A program made the position numbers and the translations under genes. A stretch of DNA of 64,000 nt, from NCBI GenBank assembly GCA_039819165.1, contig JBCBSM010000001.1, positions 930,001 through 994,000 of the forward strand, read 5' to 3'. Under the pieces are notes generated by a model that saw only the letters and a program-made list of their open reading frames with translations, searched no databases and was not told where the DNA came from. Positions 48,639 through 57,385 of this stretch are shown here, one piece after another. This stretch comes from Planctomycetota bacterium (GTDB lineage Bacteria; Planctomycetota; Phycisphaerae; Phycisphaerales; UBA1924). How positions within the stretch are numbered: the stretch's first letter is position 1; every line of letters starts with the position of its first letter.

Positions 48639-49781
48639 ATGCACGACCAACACGCAGGACGCAACCGTGCCGGCACCCCAGAAGGGGACGCTCCGGCGGG
48701 CGGCCACCGCGATGACGCGCCGCCGACCTTCAAGGGCCCGGACTGGCGGGACATCTCGACGCGGATCGACGCCCTCGTCGAGAGCGTGTCGCTACCCACC
48801 AGCGGCGGCTTCGAGAAGAAGCTGGTGGCCGATCTCGTCGCCGCCGGCCTCAAGCTGCTCACCGACGATCGCGATCGCGGCGAGCTGAAGCTCATGACCG
48901 CTGCCTTCAAGGAGCTGCGGTACGCGATGCGGGTCTTCGGCCGCTACGCCGACGCGCAGAAGATCACGATCTTTGGCTCGGCCCGCACGCCCGAGGACCA
49001 CCCCGACTACGCAGCATGCGTCGAGTTCAGCCGGCGGATGGCCGAGGCGGGCTGGATGGTGATTACCGGCGCGGGCGACGGCATCATGAAGGCCGGCCAC
49101 GTGGGCCCGGGCCGTCGGGCGAGCTTCGGGGCGGCGATCCGGCTGCCCTTCGAGACCACCGCCAACAGCGTGATCCACGGCGACGAGAAGCTCATCCACT
49201 TCCGCTACTTCTTCACCCGCAAGCTCATCTTTCTGTCGCAGGCGCAGGCGGTGGCGCTCTTCCCGGGCGGCTTCGGCACGATGGACGAGGCCTACGAGAC
49301 CCTCACGCTCATCCAGACGGGCAAGGCGGGCATGCTGCCCATCGTCATGCTCGAGGGCCAGGGCGAGGGTGGAGGCGGGGGCTATTGGGACGAGTTCCAC
49401 GCCTTCGCGCGCGACGCGCTGCTCTCGCGGGGCATGATCAGCGACGACGACACGGCGCTCTACCACCACGCCGACACGCCCGAGGACGCGGTGCGGCATG
49501 TGCTGGACTTCTACCGCAACTACCACAGCTCGCGATACGTGGGCGACCAGCTGGTCATCCGCGTGCGGCGGCCGCTGGGCGAGGACGACCTCGGGGTGCT
49601 CAACGAGTCGTTCGCCTCGCTGGTGAAGGAGGGCCGCATCACCCAGGGCGGCCCGCTCGAGGACGAGGACGACCACCTGGATCTTCCGCGGATCGTGTTC
49701 GCGCACACGCGTCGCGATTTCGGCGTGGTCCGCCGGCTCATCGATCGCATCAACGAGCTGGACGCGGGCGCCGCCCCGTGA
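48639..49781 (+). CDS. LOG family protein (nucleotide phosphoribohydrolase-like)
   Basis: A 380-residue Rossmann-fold protein. The LOG/lysine-decarboxylase-like signature PGGFGTMDEAYE is present (PGGxGTxxE), as is FGSARTPEDHPDYA near the dinucleotide fold start and ITGAGDGIMKAGH. LOG enzymes release ribose-5-phosphate from nucleotide monophosphates or cytokinin nucleotides; PpnN-like members degrade purine nucleotides. This protein is longer than plant LOG, with about 100 residues before and 110 after the core, and is closer to the long bacterial TIGR00725/PpnN-like group. Its stop overlaps the GTG start of the next gene (GTGA). Confidence 0.88.
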   Translation: MHDQHAGRNRAGTPEGDAPAGGHRDDAPPTFKGPDWRDISTRIDALVESVSLPTSGGFEKKLVADLVAAGLKLLTDDRDRGELKLMTAAFKELRYAMRVFGRYADAQKITIFGSARTPEDHPDYAACVEFSRRMAEAGWMVITGAGDGIMKAGHVGPGRRASFGAAIRLPFETTANSVIHGDEKLIHFRYFFTRKLIFLSQAQAVALFPGGFGTMDEAYETLTLIQTGKAGMLPIVMLEGQGEGGGGGYWDEFHAFARDALLSRGMISDDDTALYHHADTPEDAVRHVLDFYRNYHSSRYVGDQLVIRVRRPLGEDDLGVLNESFASLVKEGRITQGGPLEDEDDHLDLPRIVFAHTRRDFGVVRRLIDRINELDAGAAP

Positions 49782-50851
49782 TCCGGCTGGCGGTCGCCTG
49801 CGCACTGGCGGCGGCGTGCGGTGCACCACTGGGATGCGGCGGCCGGACGGTCGTGATCGCCGACGCCCCGCCGGTGGACGTGCGGCCCGTGACCGACCTG
49901 GCCGGCCACGGCTGCGAGATCCGCGTGTGGGCGATCGAATCCCAGCGGCGCAGCCTGCAGGAGCAGAACGCGAGCCTGGCGGAGCTGTGGGACCAGTGGC
50001 GGGCCTACGAAGAATCGCGCGGCGACGAAGAGCTCTCGGAAGATGACGCCGCAGCCGCAAGCATCGCTTCGGACGTCGGGCCCTTCGAGACAGCCGAGGG
50101 CGAGCGGATCGCCTCGTTCGAGCAATTCGTAGACCTGATGCGCGACGCCGGCGGCGAATCGAGGGCCCTGCCCGAGTCGCCCGCCGACCTCGCCCTGGCC
50201 TTCGATCCCATCGAGTCGCAGCTCTGGCGCGCGAACGGGCTGCGGCTGTTGCTCGTGCCCCTCGACGAGCTGTCGAGCGTGCGCGAGGGGCTCGGCGTGG
50301 ATCGGCCGCTCGAGCGCACGTGGATCGGCGAAGCGACCTCGTGGACGCACGTTGCGCGGGGACCCGCCGGCGGTCCGCGGACGCTGCGGGGCGACCTCGG
50401 GCCCATCGACCTGCCGGCCGGCAGCATGGCGCTCTTGGGCCGGTTGTGGGCCGCACCGGGCCTCGCCGGTCCGGTGCTCCGCGTCGAGATGGTGCCGCAG
50501 TTCGTGCCCGTACGCGGGCGGGCGGTGCGCGGCGGTGGCGCCTGGACGACCCGCGAGCGACCGGAGGACGCCGACGCGGGCCCCGTGTTCGATCGCTTGG
50601 TGCTCGAGGGTGCGATCCCGCCCGGGCATGCACTGGTGATCGTGCCCGATCGGGGCCCGCCCGACGCCGCGGCGCCGCGGGTCGGCCCGGTCGTGCCCCG
50701 CAGCCGGCTGGGCCCCGAGATCCTGCGGCGACGCGGCGGTGATGGCCTGCTCCGCGGCATCGCGCTGGTGCTCGTGCCGGTGCTGCCCGAGCAGTGGGAC
50801 TTGTCTCGGCCCTGGGAGGACGCCGCGGGGCGTGCACCGGTCGTGCGCTAG
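49778..50851 (+). CDS. hypothetical lipoprotein
   Basis: A 357-residue predicted lipoprotein coupled to the LOG gene by a GTGA overlap. The signal is RLAVACALAAACGAPLGC, with the lipobox at LGC (Cys about residue 20). The mature protein has a helical stretch rich in Glu/Gln/Arg (about residues 55-80), an acidic segment and a beta-type C-terminal half (RTLRGDLGPIDLPAGSMALLGR, LRVEMVPQFVPVRG). I do not recognise the family. Trp-rich patches and absence of catalytic motifs suggest a structural or binding role. Confidence 0.7.
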   Translation: MIRLAVACALAAACGAPLGCGGRTVVIADAPPVDVRPVTDLAGHGCEIRVWAIESQRRSLQEQNASLAELWDQWRAYEESRGDEELSEDDAAAASIASDVGPFETAEGERIASFEQFVDLMRDAGGESRALPESPADLALAFDPIESQLWRANGLRLLLVPLDELSSVREGLGVDRPLERTWIGEATSWTHVARGPAGGPRTLRGDLGPIDLPAGSMALLGRLWAAPGLAGPVLRVEMVPQFVPVRGRAVRGGGAWTTRERPEDADAGPVFDRLVLEGAIPPGHALVIVPDRGPPDAAAPRVGPVVPRSRLGPEILRRRGGDGLLRGIALVLVPVLPEQWDLSRPWEDAAGRAPVVR

Positions 50852-50907
50852 CATCGCCGCCGTTCGAGGCCGATCGACCGGCCGATCCGCATGGAGGCGC
50901 AACCGGA

Positions 50908-51879
50908 TTGGGCACGCTGCTCGCGATCCTGTGGCTCGTGCTGGGGCTGGCGGCTCTGGTCGCCGGCGCCGAGGTCATGCTCCGCGGCGCGGTCTCGCTG
51001 GCGCACCGCCTGGGTGTGCCCACGTTCATCATCGGGCTGACCGTGGTGGCCTTCGGCACGAGTGCGCCGGAGCTGGCCGCGGGCGTGGGCTCGGTGGTCA
51101 AGGGCGAGACCGAGCTGATCGTCGGCACCGTGGTGGGCTCGAACGTCGCCAACATCGGGCTCGTGCTAGGGATCGCGGCGCTCATCCGCCCCGCGCGGGT
51201 GCGGGCGGCGGTCGTCCGGCGCGAGGTGCCGGTCATGATCGGCGTGAGCATCCTGTTCATCTTCGCGATGCTGGGCGGCGCGGTGACCCGGCTGGACGCC
51301 ATGCTGCTGCTGCTGGGCATGGCGGTATTCCTGACGTGGGCCATCTACAGCAGTCGGCACCTCGACGCGGGCGACGCGGCCATCGTCATCGAAGCCGAGC
51401 AGGAGGAGCTGGCCGAGGGCCGCCCGCGGGTGAGCATGCGGCGGAGCATCGTGCTCGTGGTGCTCGGGCTGGGCTTGATGGTGCTGGGTTCGGATCGTGC
51501 AGTCGAGGGCGCGCGCGAGATCGCCGTGGCCCTGGGCGTGCCCTCGTTCATCATCGGGCTGACGCTGGTGGCCTTCGGCACCTCGCTGCCCGAGGTGGTC
51601 ACCTCCGTGGTGGCGGCGCTGCGGGGCCAGTCGGACATCGCCGTGGGCAACGTACTGGGCTCGAACATATTCAACGTGCTGGCGGTCATCGGTGCGTGCG
51701 CGGCGCTGGACACGCTGACGGTGCCCGATGCCGTGCTAGCCCGCGATGCGTGGGTGATGCTGGGCTTCGCCGTCGTGCTGCTGCCGGTGATGCTGACCCG
51801 CTTCGTCATCACCCGGGCCGAGGCCGCCCTTCTGCTGGCCGGCTATGCCGCCTACGTCGTGGTGCTAGCCCTGGCCTAG
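50908..51879 (+). CDS. calcium/sodium antiporter (CaCA family)
   Basis: A 323-residue antiporter with ten predicted membrane helices. The two inverted alpha-repeats are clear: GLTVVAFGTSAPE with VGTVVGSNVANIG, and GLTLVAFGTSLPE with VGNVLGSNIFN; each has the Glu and Ser/Asn residues that bind Ca2+ and Na+. A short acidic loop in the middle (EAEQEELAEG) separates the halves. The start is TTG at 50908, ten bases behind a GGAGG; no ATG or GTG in frame has a better site. A -10-like TAGCAT lies at 50849-50854. Confidence 0.93.
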   Translation: MGTLLAILWLVLGLAALVAGAEVMLRGAVSLAHRLGVPTFIIGLTVVAFGTSAPELAAGVGSVVKGETELIVGTVVGSNVANIGLVLGIAALIRPARVRAAVVRREVPVMIGVSILFIFAMLGGAVTRLDAMLLLLGMAVFLTWAIYSSRHLDAGDAAIVIEAEQEELAEGRPRVSMRRSIVLVVLGLGLMVLGSDRAVEGAREIAVALGVPSFIIGLTLVAFGTSLPEVVTSVVAALRGQSDIAVGNVLGSNIFNVLAVIGACAALDTLTVPDAVLARDAWVMLGFAVVLLPVMLTRFVITRAEAALLLAGYAAYVVVLALA

Positions 51880-51997
51880 TCCGCATAAGCCGCGTCGGGG
51901 AGCATCGTCCCTCGGAGGGACGGATCGTGGCGCGTGCGGGCGAATCGCCGGCCCGCGGCTGCCGATGGAACAGGTGCGTTCCCCCCGCGGAGGCAGG

Positions 51998-53305
51998 ATG
52001 CTCCGAGTCGCGATCCGAGAAGCCGCCCCCGGCATGCGCCTGGCGCTGCCCGTGTACCACCCGCGTCGGCCGGGCACGGTGCTGCTGAAGGCCGGCGTGG
52101 CGCTCGACGAGAAGCTGATCGAGCGGCTCCGCGAGATCGAGCTCAAGGAGGTCTGGATCAACTATCCGGGGATGGCCTTCCTGGGTCGCTTCGTCAGTCC
52201 CGAGATGCAGCGGGCCCGCTCGGAGTTATCGCACCACATCCTCTCGGCCATCGACGTCGCCTCCAGCGGCGCTCTGGCGGAGCTGGACTACACCGAGTAC
52301 CGCCGCGCGATCGTCCAGGTTGTCGAGCAGCTGCTCCGCTCGCCGTCGGCGGCGTACTTCGTCGAGGAGCTATGCGCCACGAGCACGCCGCACGGCCGGC
52401 ACGCCAGCTCGGTGTGCTTCCTGAGCCTGCTGATGGGCCTGAAGCTGGGGGACTATCTCGTCGCCGAACGCTCGCGGCTGCCCGCTCCCCATGCCCGCAA
52501 CGTCACCTCGCTGGGGATCGGCGCCATGCTCCACGACGTGGGCATGCTCCGGCTGCCGCCCGACGCGCTCGGTCGGTGGAACCGCCACCACGACGAATCC
52601 GATCCGGAATGGCGCAGCCATGCCAAGATCGGCTTCGAGATGATCCGCCGGTCGGTGGATCCGTCGGCGTCGGCGGTCGTGCTGCACCACCACCAGGCCT
52701 TCGACGGCTCGGGCTTCCCGCGTCGCCGGGCGCCGGGCGGGGGGTCGATCGTCGTCGCGGGCCAGGACATCCACGTCTTTGCGCGGATCGTGGCCGTCGC
52801 GGACGCCTTCGATCGAATGTGCAACTCCGCCGACGCGCCGGGCGCCGAGAAGCACCCCCAGCAGCGGCGACCGAACGTCGCGGTGCTCCGCGAGATGTGC
52901 CTGGGCCCGTCCGCGGCTCGCTTCGATCCCATGGTGCTGCGGGCGCTGATGAACTGCGTGCCGGCCTATCCGCCGGGCTCCGTGGTCACGCTGAGCTCGG
53001 GGGAGCACGCGGTCGTGTGCAACTGGCGGGTGCAGGACCCCTGCCGGCCTCGCGTGCTGCCCATCGCCGAGGGACTCGCGGGCGCGGTGGGCGTCGGACC
53101 GATGGCGGGCGGGGGCATCCTCGACGCCGCCGAAGAGCCGGCGGACACCATCGATCTCGCGATCACGCCCGATCTGTGCATCGCCGAGGCGGACGGATTC
53201 GATGTCTCGACGGAGAACTTCTTGCTGCCGACGGGCGATGCCTTCAGCGTGGACAAGGCGGTCCGCGCGCAGCTGAACCGCGCCGAGTCGCTCAAGGCTT
53301 CCTAG
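51998..53305 (+). CDS. HD-GYP-like domain protein with altered active-site motif
   Basis: A 435-residue protein with the usual N-terminal region of HD-GYP proteins (LRVAIREAAPGMRLALPVY) and an HD-GYP-like domain. The HD pair is at residues 179-180 in AMLHDVGMLRLP; the conserved HDxGK lysine is Met here. The GYP segment reads HHHQAFDGSGFP, with Phe for Tyr. HD-GYP proteins hydrolyse cyclic di-GMP; because of the Lys to Met change catalysis may be reduced or altered. The C-terminal 100 residues lack recognisable motifs. I chose ATG 51998 because GGAGG is close; 51965 is an alternative. Confidence 0.82.
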   Translation: MLRVAIREAAPGMRLALPVYHPRRPGTVLLKAGVALDEKLIERLREIELKEVWINYPGMAFLGRFVSPEMQRARSELSHHILSAIDVASSGALAELDYTEYRRAIVQVVEQLLRSPSAAYFVEELCATSTPHGRHASSVCFLSLLMGLKLGDYLVAERSRLPAPHARNVTSLGIGAMLHDVGMLRLPPDALGRWNRHHDESDPEWRSHAKIGFEMIRRSVDPSASAVVLHHHQAFDGSGFPRRRAPGGGSIVVAGQDIHVFARIVAVADAFDRMCNSADAPGAEKHPQQRRPNVAVLREMCLGPSAARFDPMVLRALMNCVPAYPPGSVVTLSSGEHAVVCNWRVQDPCRPRVLPIAEGLAGAVGVGPMAGGGILDAAEEPADTIDLAITPDLCIAEADGFDVSTENFLLPTGDAFSVDKAVRAQLNRAESLKAS

Positions 53306-53336
53306 CACGCAGAGTCTCGAACACGATGCGGCCGGA

Positions 53337-54968
53337 TTAGCCGCTCTTGGAGGCGTCGCCACCCGCGGCGCTCGCCGCGCGGCGGCCCTCTCGGGGGGCC
53401 GGCACCGGCTGGCCCGATTCATCCAGTCGGAAGCCGACGGCCTCGAGCTGCGAGGCGTCCCAGTCTCGGGCGAGGATCTCGCCGGCCTCGGGCGAGCGGA
53501 CCAGCACGGCGTCGCCCGCGCCCAGCCCGGCGCGGATCTCGGCGTGCGTCTCGCTGCGGCGGCCGACGCGAACCGGCACCTTGCCGAAGCGGCGGCCCTC
53601 GGGGATGAACACGTATCGGAGCCGGCCCTCGTTGAAGATCGCCTGCACGGGCACGGTCAGGGCGTCGTCGACCTCGTCGAGCACGATCGTGGCCTCGGCC
53701 CGCATGGAGGGCTTCAGCCGATCGTCCTCGCCCGCGTCGATGGCGATGCGAACGGTGTACTCGCGGAGGTTGGGATCCCGCCAGCTGCCGCTCTCGGCCA
53801 GCACGCCGACGGACTCGACCCGGCCGCTCAGCACGCGGGAGTCGAGGGCCTCCATCTTGACGCGGGCCGGCTGGCCCGGGCTCAGGCGGCCGGCCAGCGA
53901 CTCGTGGACGCGGACCGAGGCGACCATCTCGGTGGTGTCGGGCAGCACCATGATGATCTCGTTGGGCGAGACCTCGGTGCCGGCCTGCGGCGGATCGGGG
54001 TTGCGCCAGCGGCCGTTGCGGGTGCTGGATTGGTAGACCACGAGGCCCGCACTGGGCGCGGTGAGCGTGCAGGCCTCGAGCTGGTCCTGCAGCTTGGTGA
54101 GCCGCTCCTCGCGGAGCTCGAGCTGCCGGCGGGCGTTCTTGCGGCTCGCGTCCTTGCTGGCCAGCTCGATCTCGTTCTGCTTCTTGACCCGCTCGACCTT
54201 GGCCTTGGCCTCCTCGACGTCGGAGGTCTTCTGCTTCTCGTCACGCGGCCGCTGGTAGTCGACGTAGATCTCCAGTGCGAGCGTGGCCTGCTTGAGCTTG
54301 GACTCGGCCTCCAGCAGATCGATCTGCTCCTGCTCGAAGTCGTTCTTGCTCTTGAAGTCCTTCGCGAACAGCTGCTCGCTCTGCTCGAACTTGGTGCTCA
54401 GCCGCTCGTGGGTGCGCCGGGCGCTATCGGCCTCGGACGCGAGCTGCTCCTGCATCTTCTTGTCGTCGCCCTCGCGCCACTGCATCAGCGCAAGCTCGGC
54501 GAGCTCGAGCTCGAGCATCGCGGCCCGCAACGCCGAGTCGTTGTTGCTGATCTGGATGAGGTAGGCGTTCTCGGCGGCCTCGAGGTCGGCCCGCGCGGTC
54601 TCGACGCGGCTCTCCTCCTCGGTGATCTGCTCCTCGATCTGCTCGGAGTTGAGGCGGACCAGCACGTCGCCCTCGGCGACGCGGGTGCCCTCCTTGATGA
54701 CCTCGACGATGGTCGCCCGCATGTCCAGCTCGTTGCGGATCTCGACCTGGTCGCGGGCCTCGAGCTCGCCAGTGGCAACGGTCTCGATGCTGAAATCGCG
54801 GACCTCGGCCTGGACGACGTCGGTGCCGTGGCCCATGCCGGCGTCCTCGGCCGCTCGGACGACGTACCACGAGCCCGCGCCGACGAGCCCCACCGCGGCC
54901 ACCGCGATGCCCAGCTTCACCACGATCGAGCCACGCCGCAACGAGCCAGGCCAGAACGGATTGGTCAT
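53337..54968 (-). CDS. HlyD/MacA-like periplasmic adaptor without adjacent pump
   Basis: A 543-residue membrane fusion protein. It has an N-terminal membrane helix (VVKLGIAVAAVGLVGAGSWYVV), a first lipoyl half (ATGELEARDQVEIRNE), a long alpha-helical hairpin of about 200 residues with heptad pattern (residues 115-310), the second lipoyl half (ACTLTAPSAGLVVYQSS) and beta-barrel domains. The hairpin is longer than in most RND adaptors, so it probably reaches deep into the periplasm. No MacB, RND or TolC gene is beside it. The C-terminus is Ala/Gly/Lys-rich. Confidence 0.85.
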   Translation of the reverse strand: MTNPFWPGSLRRGSIVVKLGIAVAAVGLVGAGSWYVVRAAEDAGMGHGTDVVQAEVRDFSIETVATGELEARDQVEIRNELDMRATIVEVIKEGTRVAEGDVLVRLNSEQIEEQITEEESRVETARADLEAAENAYLIQISNNDSALRAAMLELELAELALMQWREGDDKKMQEQLASEADSARRTHERLSTKFEQSEQLFAKDFKSKNDFEQEQIDLLEAESKLKQATLALEIYVDYQRPRDEKQKTSDVEEAKAKVERVKKQNEIELASKDASRKNARRQLELREERLTKLQDQLEACTLTAPSAGLVVYQSSTRNGRWRNPDPPQAGTEVSPNEIIMVLPDTTEMVASVRVHESLAGRLSPGQPARVKMEALDSRVLSGRVESVGVLAESGSWRDPNLREYTVRIAIDAGEDDRLKPSMRAEATIVLDEVDDALTVPVQAIFNEGRLRYVFIPEGRRFGKVPVRVGRRSETHAEIRAGLGAGDAVLVRSPEAGEILARDWDASQLEAVGFRLDESGQPVPAPREGRRAASAAGGDASKSG

Positions 54969-55036
54969 GGAAGAACTCCCGCCGGCGGGCGTGATCGCCC
55001 CGGCTACGTCGATATCGTCGTCCTCACGAACGGAGA

Positions 55037-55046
55037 ACACTAGCGT
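55037..55046. promoter_or_regulatory. overlapping bidirectional -10 element
   Basis: ACACTAGCGT contains TAGCGT on the plus strand (55041-55046), upstream of the futalosine hydrolase gene, and TAGTGT on the minus strand (55042-55037), upstream of the adaptor gene. Both would leave leaders of about 65 bases. The CTAG core resembles the one at 43492-43501. Confidence 0.35.
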
Positions 55047-55111
55047 TCAACAGCCTGGATGCCCCGCCGGTTTCGTTCCGTCGCCGGAAGCCCGCGGGTT
55101 TCCTGATCGGC

Positions 55112-55882
55112 ATGGGGAAAGACGAGCACGCGATGATGGTCGACCCGGATACGCCCCCACCCGACGACGCCGGCCCTGGCCCGAGCCCTGGTGCCCGCCG
55201 GACGCTGCTCGTGGTCGCCGCCGACGCCGAGCGGCAGGCGGTCCAGGAGGGCTTCGGGCGGCCCGGGGGCGACTTGGCGGCCTGGACGCCCCAGCCGCTG
55301 GCCGGGTGCGCCGACCTGCTGATCTCGGGCATCGGCAAGGCGAACGCGGCGGCCGCCACGGCCACGGTGCTGGCGGGGGGCGGCTACGGCCGGGTGCTGA
55401 ACCTGGGCATTGCCGGCAGCCTGCCGATCGCCGATCCGCTCCCCATCGGGGCGTCGATCGCGGCCACCCGCTCCATTTATGCGGACGAGGGCATCGCCCT
55501 GCCCGACGGCTCCTTCGTGGGGTGCGCCGCCATGGGCTTCCCGCTGGGCCCGTTTGGCGATTGGGGCGTCTCTGCCGATCCGGCGCTCCTGGACCTGGCG
55601 GGCCCGCTCGTGGACGTCACCGCCCCGATCGCGACCGTGTCCACCTGCTCGGGTACTGACGCCATCGCCCTGGAGGTCGTCCGGCGGACCTGGGCGGTGG
55701 CCGAGACCATGGAGGGAGCGGCCGTCGGGCACGTGTGCGCCCGGCTGGGCGTGCCCTACCTGGAGCTGCGGATCGTGAGCAACACGACCGGCGACCGCGA
55801 CGGCCAGCGGTGGGACTTCTCGCTCGCGGTCGAGCGGCTGCGCGACCTGGCCAGCCGGCTGGCGGCGGCGCTGGACGCCTAG
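55112..55882 (+). CDS. mqnB: futalosine hydrolase
   Basis: A 256-residue nucleosidase of the MTAN/phosphorylase fold. MqnB removes hypoxanthine from futalosine in the futalosine route of menaquinone synthesis. Typical blocks are LLVVAADAERQAVQ near the start, LLISGIGKANAAAATA, NLGIAGSLP, the substrate-binding METMEGAA-like motif (ETMEGAAVGHV) and LELRIVSNTTGDRD near the end. About 20 Pro/Asp-rich residues before the fold may be a start-site artefact; an ATG at 55133 is an alternative. Other mqn genes are not in the window. Confidence 0.88.
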   Translation: MGKDEHAMMVDPDTPPPDDAGPGPSPGARRTLLVVAADAERQAVQEGFGRPGGDLAAWTPQPLAGCADLLISGIGKANAAAATATVLAGGGYGRVLNLGIAGSLPIADPLPIGASIAATRSIYADEGIALPDGSFVGCAAMGFPLGPFGDWGVSADPALLDLAGPLVDVTAPIATVSTCSGTDAIALEVVRRTWAVAETMEGAAVGHVCARLGVPYLELRIVSNTTGDRDGQRWDFSLAVERLRDLASRLAAALDA

Positions 55883-56070
55883 CCGCACTCCACCGATAAC
55901 CCGACCCGCACAGCCGGCACGGTCCTGCCGATCGTGCGGGCCCCCGCAGAGTCCGGGACCGAAAAGCGACACCGGGCGGCTGGATGCGGCCGCCGGGCGA
56001 GCCGATGCCTTGGGCGATGCCTCGGCGTGGCTATTGGGCCCCGCCGGCATCCCGGGGGCAGGGGTTCACC

Positions 56071-57360
56071 GTGGCGTTGTCCTTCAAGAAGCTGTCCGCG
56101 CTGGGATCGGCCAAGCTGATGGGCGGCTCGCTGTCGCCCATCGCCTTCGATTTCGGAACCTCGCAGTTCAAGATCCTCCAGATCACGACGGGCGCCGCGC
56201 CGCACCTGGTCGCGGCGGCTGCCATCGAGATGCCCTCGCGTCTGCGGCGGGACCCCGAGGCACGGCTGGCCTTCCAGATCGAGGCGCTGCCCAAGATGGT
56301 CCGCGCGGGGGGCTTCAAGGGCAAGCGGGCGGTGTGCTCCATGCCCGCGTCTATGTCCTTCTGCAAGCACCTGAAGGTCTCCAAGACCGATGGCATCTCG
56401 ACCGAGGGCCTGATCAAGGCCAAGCTGCAGGCCTCGCTCAACTGCGACCCCTCGGGGCTGGTCTACCGGTGGGTTCCCGTCGAGAGCGGTACGGGCCGCG
56501 GCCGCGACGAGGTGATCTCGATGGGCGCGGCGCGGGACGTGATCCAGCGTCTGATGCGGGCGGTCAAGGCCGCCAAGCTCGAGCCGGTGGCGATGCACAG
56601 CGACTTCCAGGCGATCCTCAGCGCCATGCAGGCGTGCGCGCAGCAGATCGACGACCACGAGGACAAGCCGACGCTGTACCTCGAACTCGGCAGCGGCGGC
56701 ACCCGCGTGCTCGTCGGCGACGGCGACAAGCTCGTCTTCGCCAAGCAGGTCGAGATCGGTGGCCGCCACCTCGACGAGTACGTCGCCCGGCAGCTGAACA
56801 TCGACCTCGAGACGGCGCGGTCCACGCGGCTGGGCCTCGAGTCGCTCGTGCCCGCCGCGGCGGCTGCCGAGCCCGAGGCCGCCGAGGAGACCCAGCCCGC
56901 CGCGACCGCGGGCAAGTCGGGCCTGGCGATGCTCGAGGCCGCCATGAAGCGGTCCAAGCCGAGCACGGCAGACGAGAACGGCAGCAGCGCCATCATGTCG
57001 GCCCTCGACGAGACGGCCGTGGGCATGGAGAGCCTCGACGAGGCCATGGAGCGGACCGGCGCCGACCTGACCGAGCCCCTGGAGATCCTCACCGACGAGG
57101 TGCAGATGTGCGTCCGGTATTACAACGCGCTGCGGCCGGGCCGCAAGGTCGAGCGCGTGGTCTTCCTGGGCGGCGAATCCCGCCAGATGGCCCTCTGCAC
57201 GCACGTGGCGCGGCGGCTGAAGCTGCCCGCGAAGATCGCCGACCCCCTGGCGAGCGTTACCCGGACCGGTCATGAGCCCTGCATCGGGACGGATCTGCGC
57301 GGAAGCCAGCCGGGATGGGCGGTCCCGCTGGGCCTGTGCGTCCGACCAACCGATCTTTAG
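56071..57360 (+). CDS. pilM: type IV pilus assembly protein PilM-like
   Basis: A 429-residue actin-fold ATPase of the PilM family, located on the cytosolic side of the pilus machine. The phosphate-1 motif is IAFDFGTSQFKILQI, followed by CSMPASMSFCKHL; the second phosphate loop is LYLELGSGGTRVLVGD, and FLGGESRQMAL is near the end. About 90 residues in the middle (PAAAAAEPEAAEE onward) are an acidic/Ala-rich insertion. I chose GTG at 56071 with AGGGG upstream; an ATG at 56008 is possible. It opens the operon pilM-N-O-P-like-pilB. Confidence 0.9.
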   Translation: MALSFKKLSALGSAKLMGGSLSPIAFDFGTSQFKILQITTGAAPHLVAAAAIEMPSRLRRDPEARLAFQIEALPKMVRAGGFKGKRAVCSMPASMSFCKHLKVSKTDGISTEGLIKAKLQASLNCDPSGLVYRWVPVESGTGRGRDEVISMGAARDVIQRLMRAVKAAKLEPVAMHSDFQAILSAMQACAQQIDDHEDKPTLYLELGSGGTRVLVGDGDKLVFAKQVEIGGRHLDEYVARQLNIDLETARSTRLGLESLVPAAAAAEPEAAEETQPAATAGKSGLAMLEAAMKRSKPSTADENGSSAIMSALDETAVGMESLDEAMERTGADLTEPLEILTDEVQMCVRYYNALRPGRKVERVVFLGGESRQMALCTHVARRLKLPAKIADPLASVTRTGHEPCIGTDLRGSQPGWAVPLGLCVRPTDL

Positions 57361-57385
57361 ACGAGTCGATTTCGGGAGGAGCGCG

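Noticed and set aside
48792-51344. 850-codon minus-strand reading frame
   Set aside because: It runs opposite three convincing plus-strand genes (LOG, lipoprotein, antiporter) and lacks protein-like composition.
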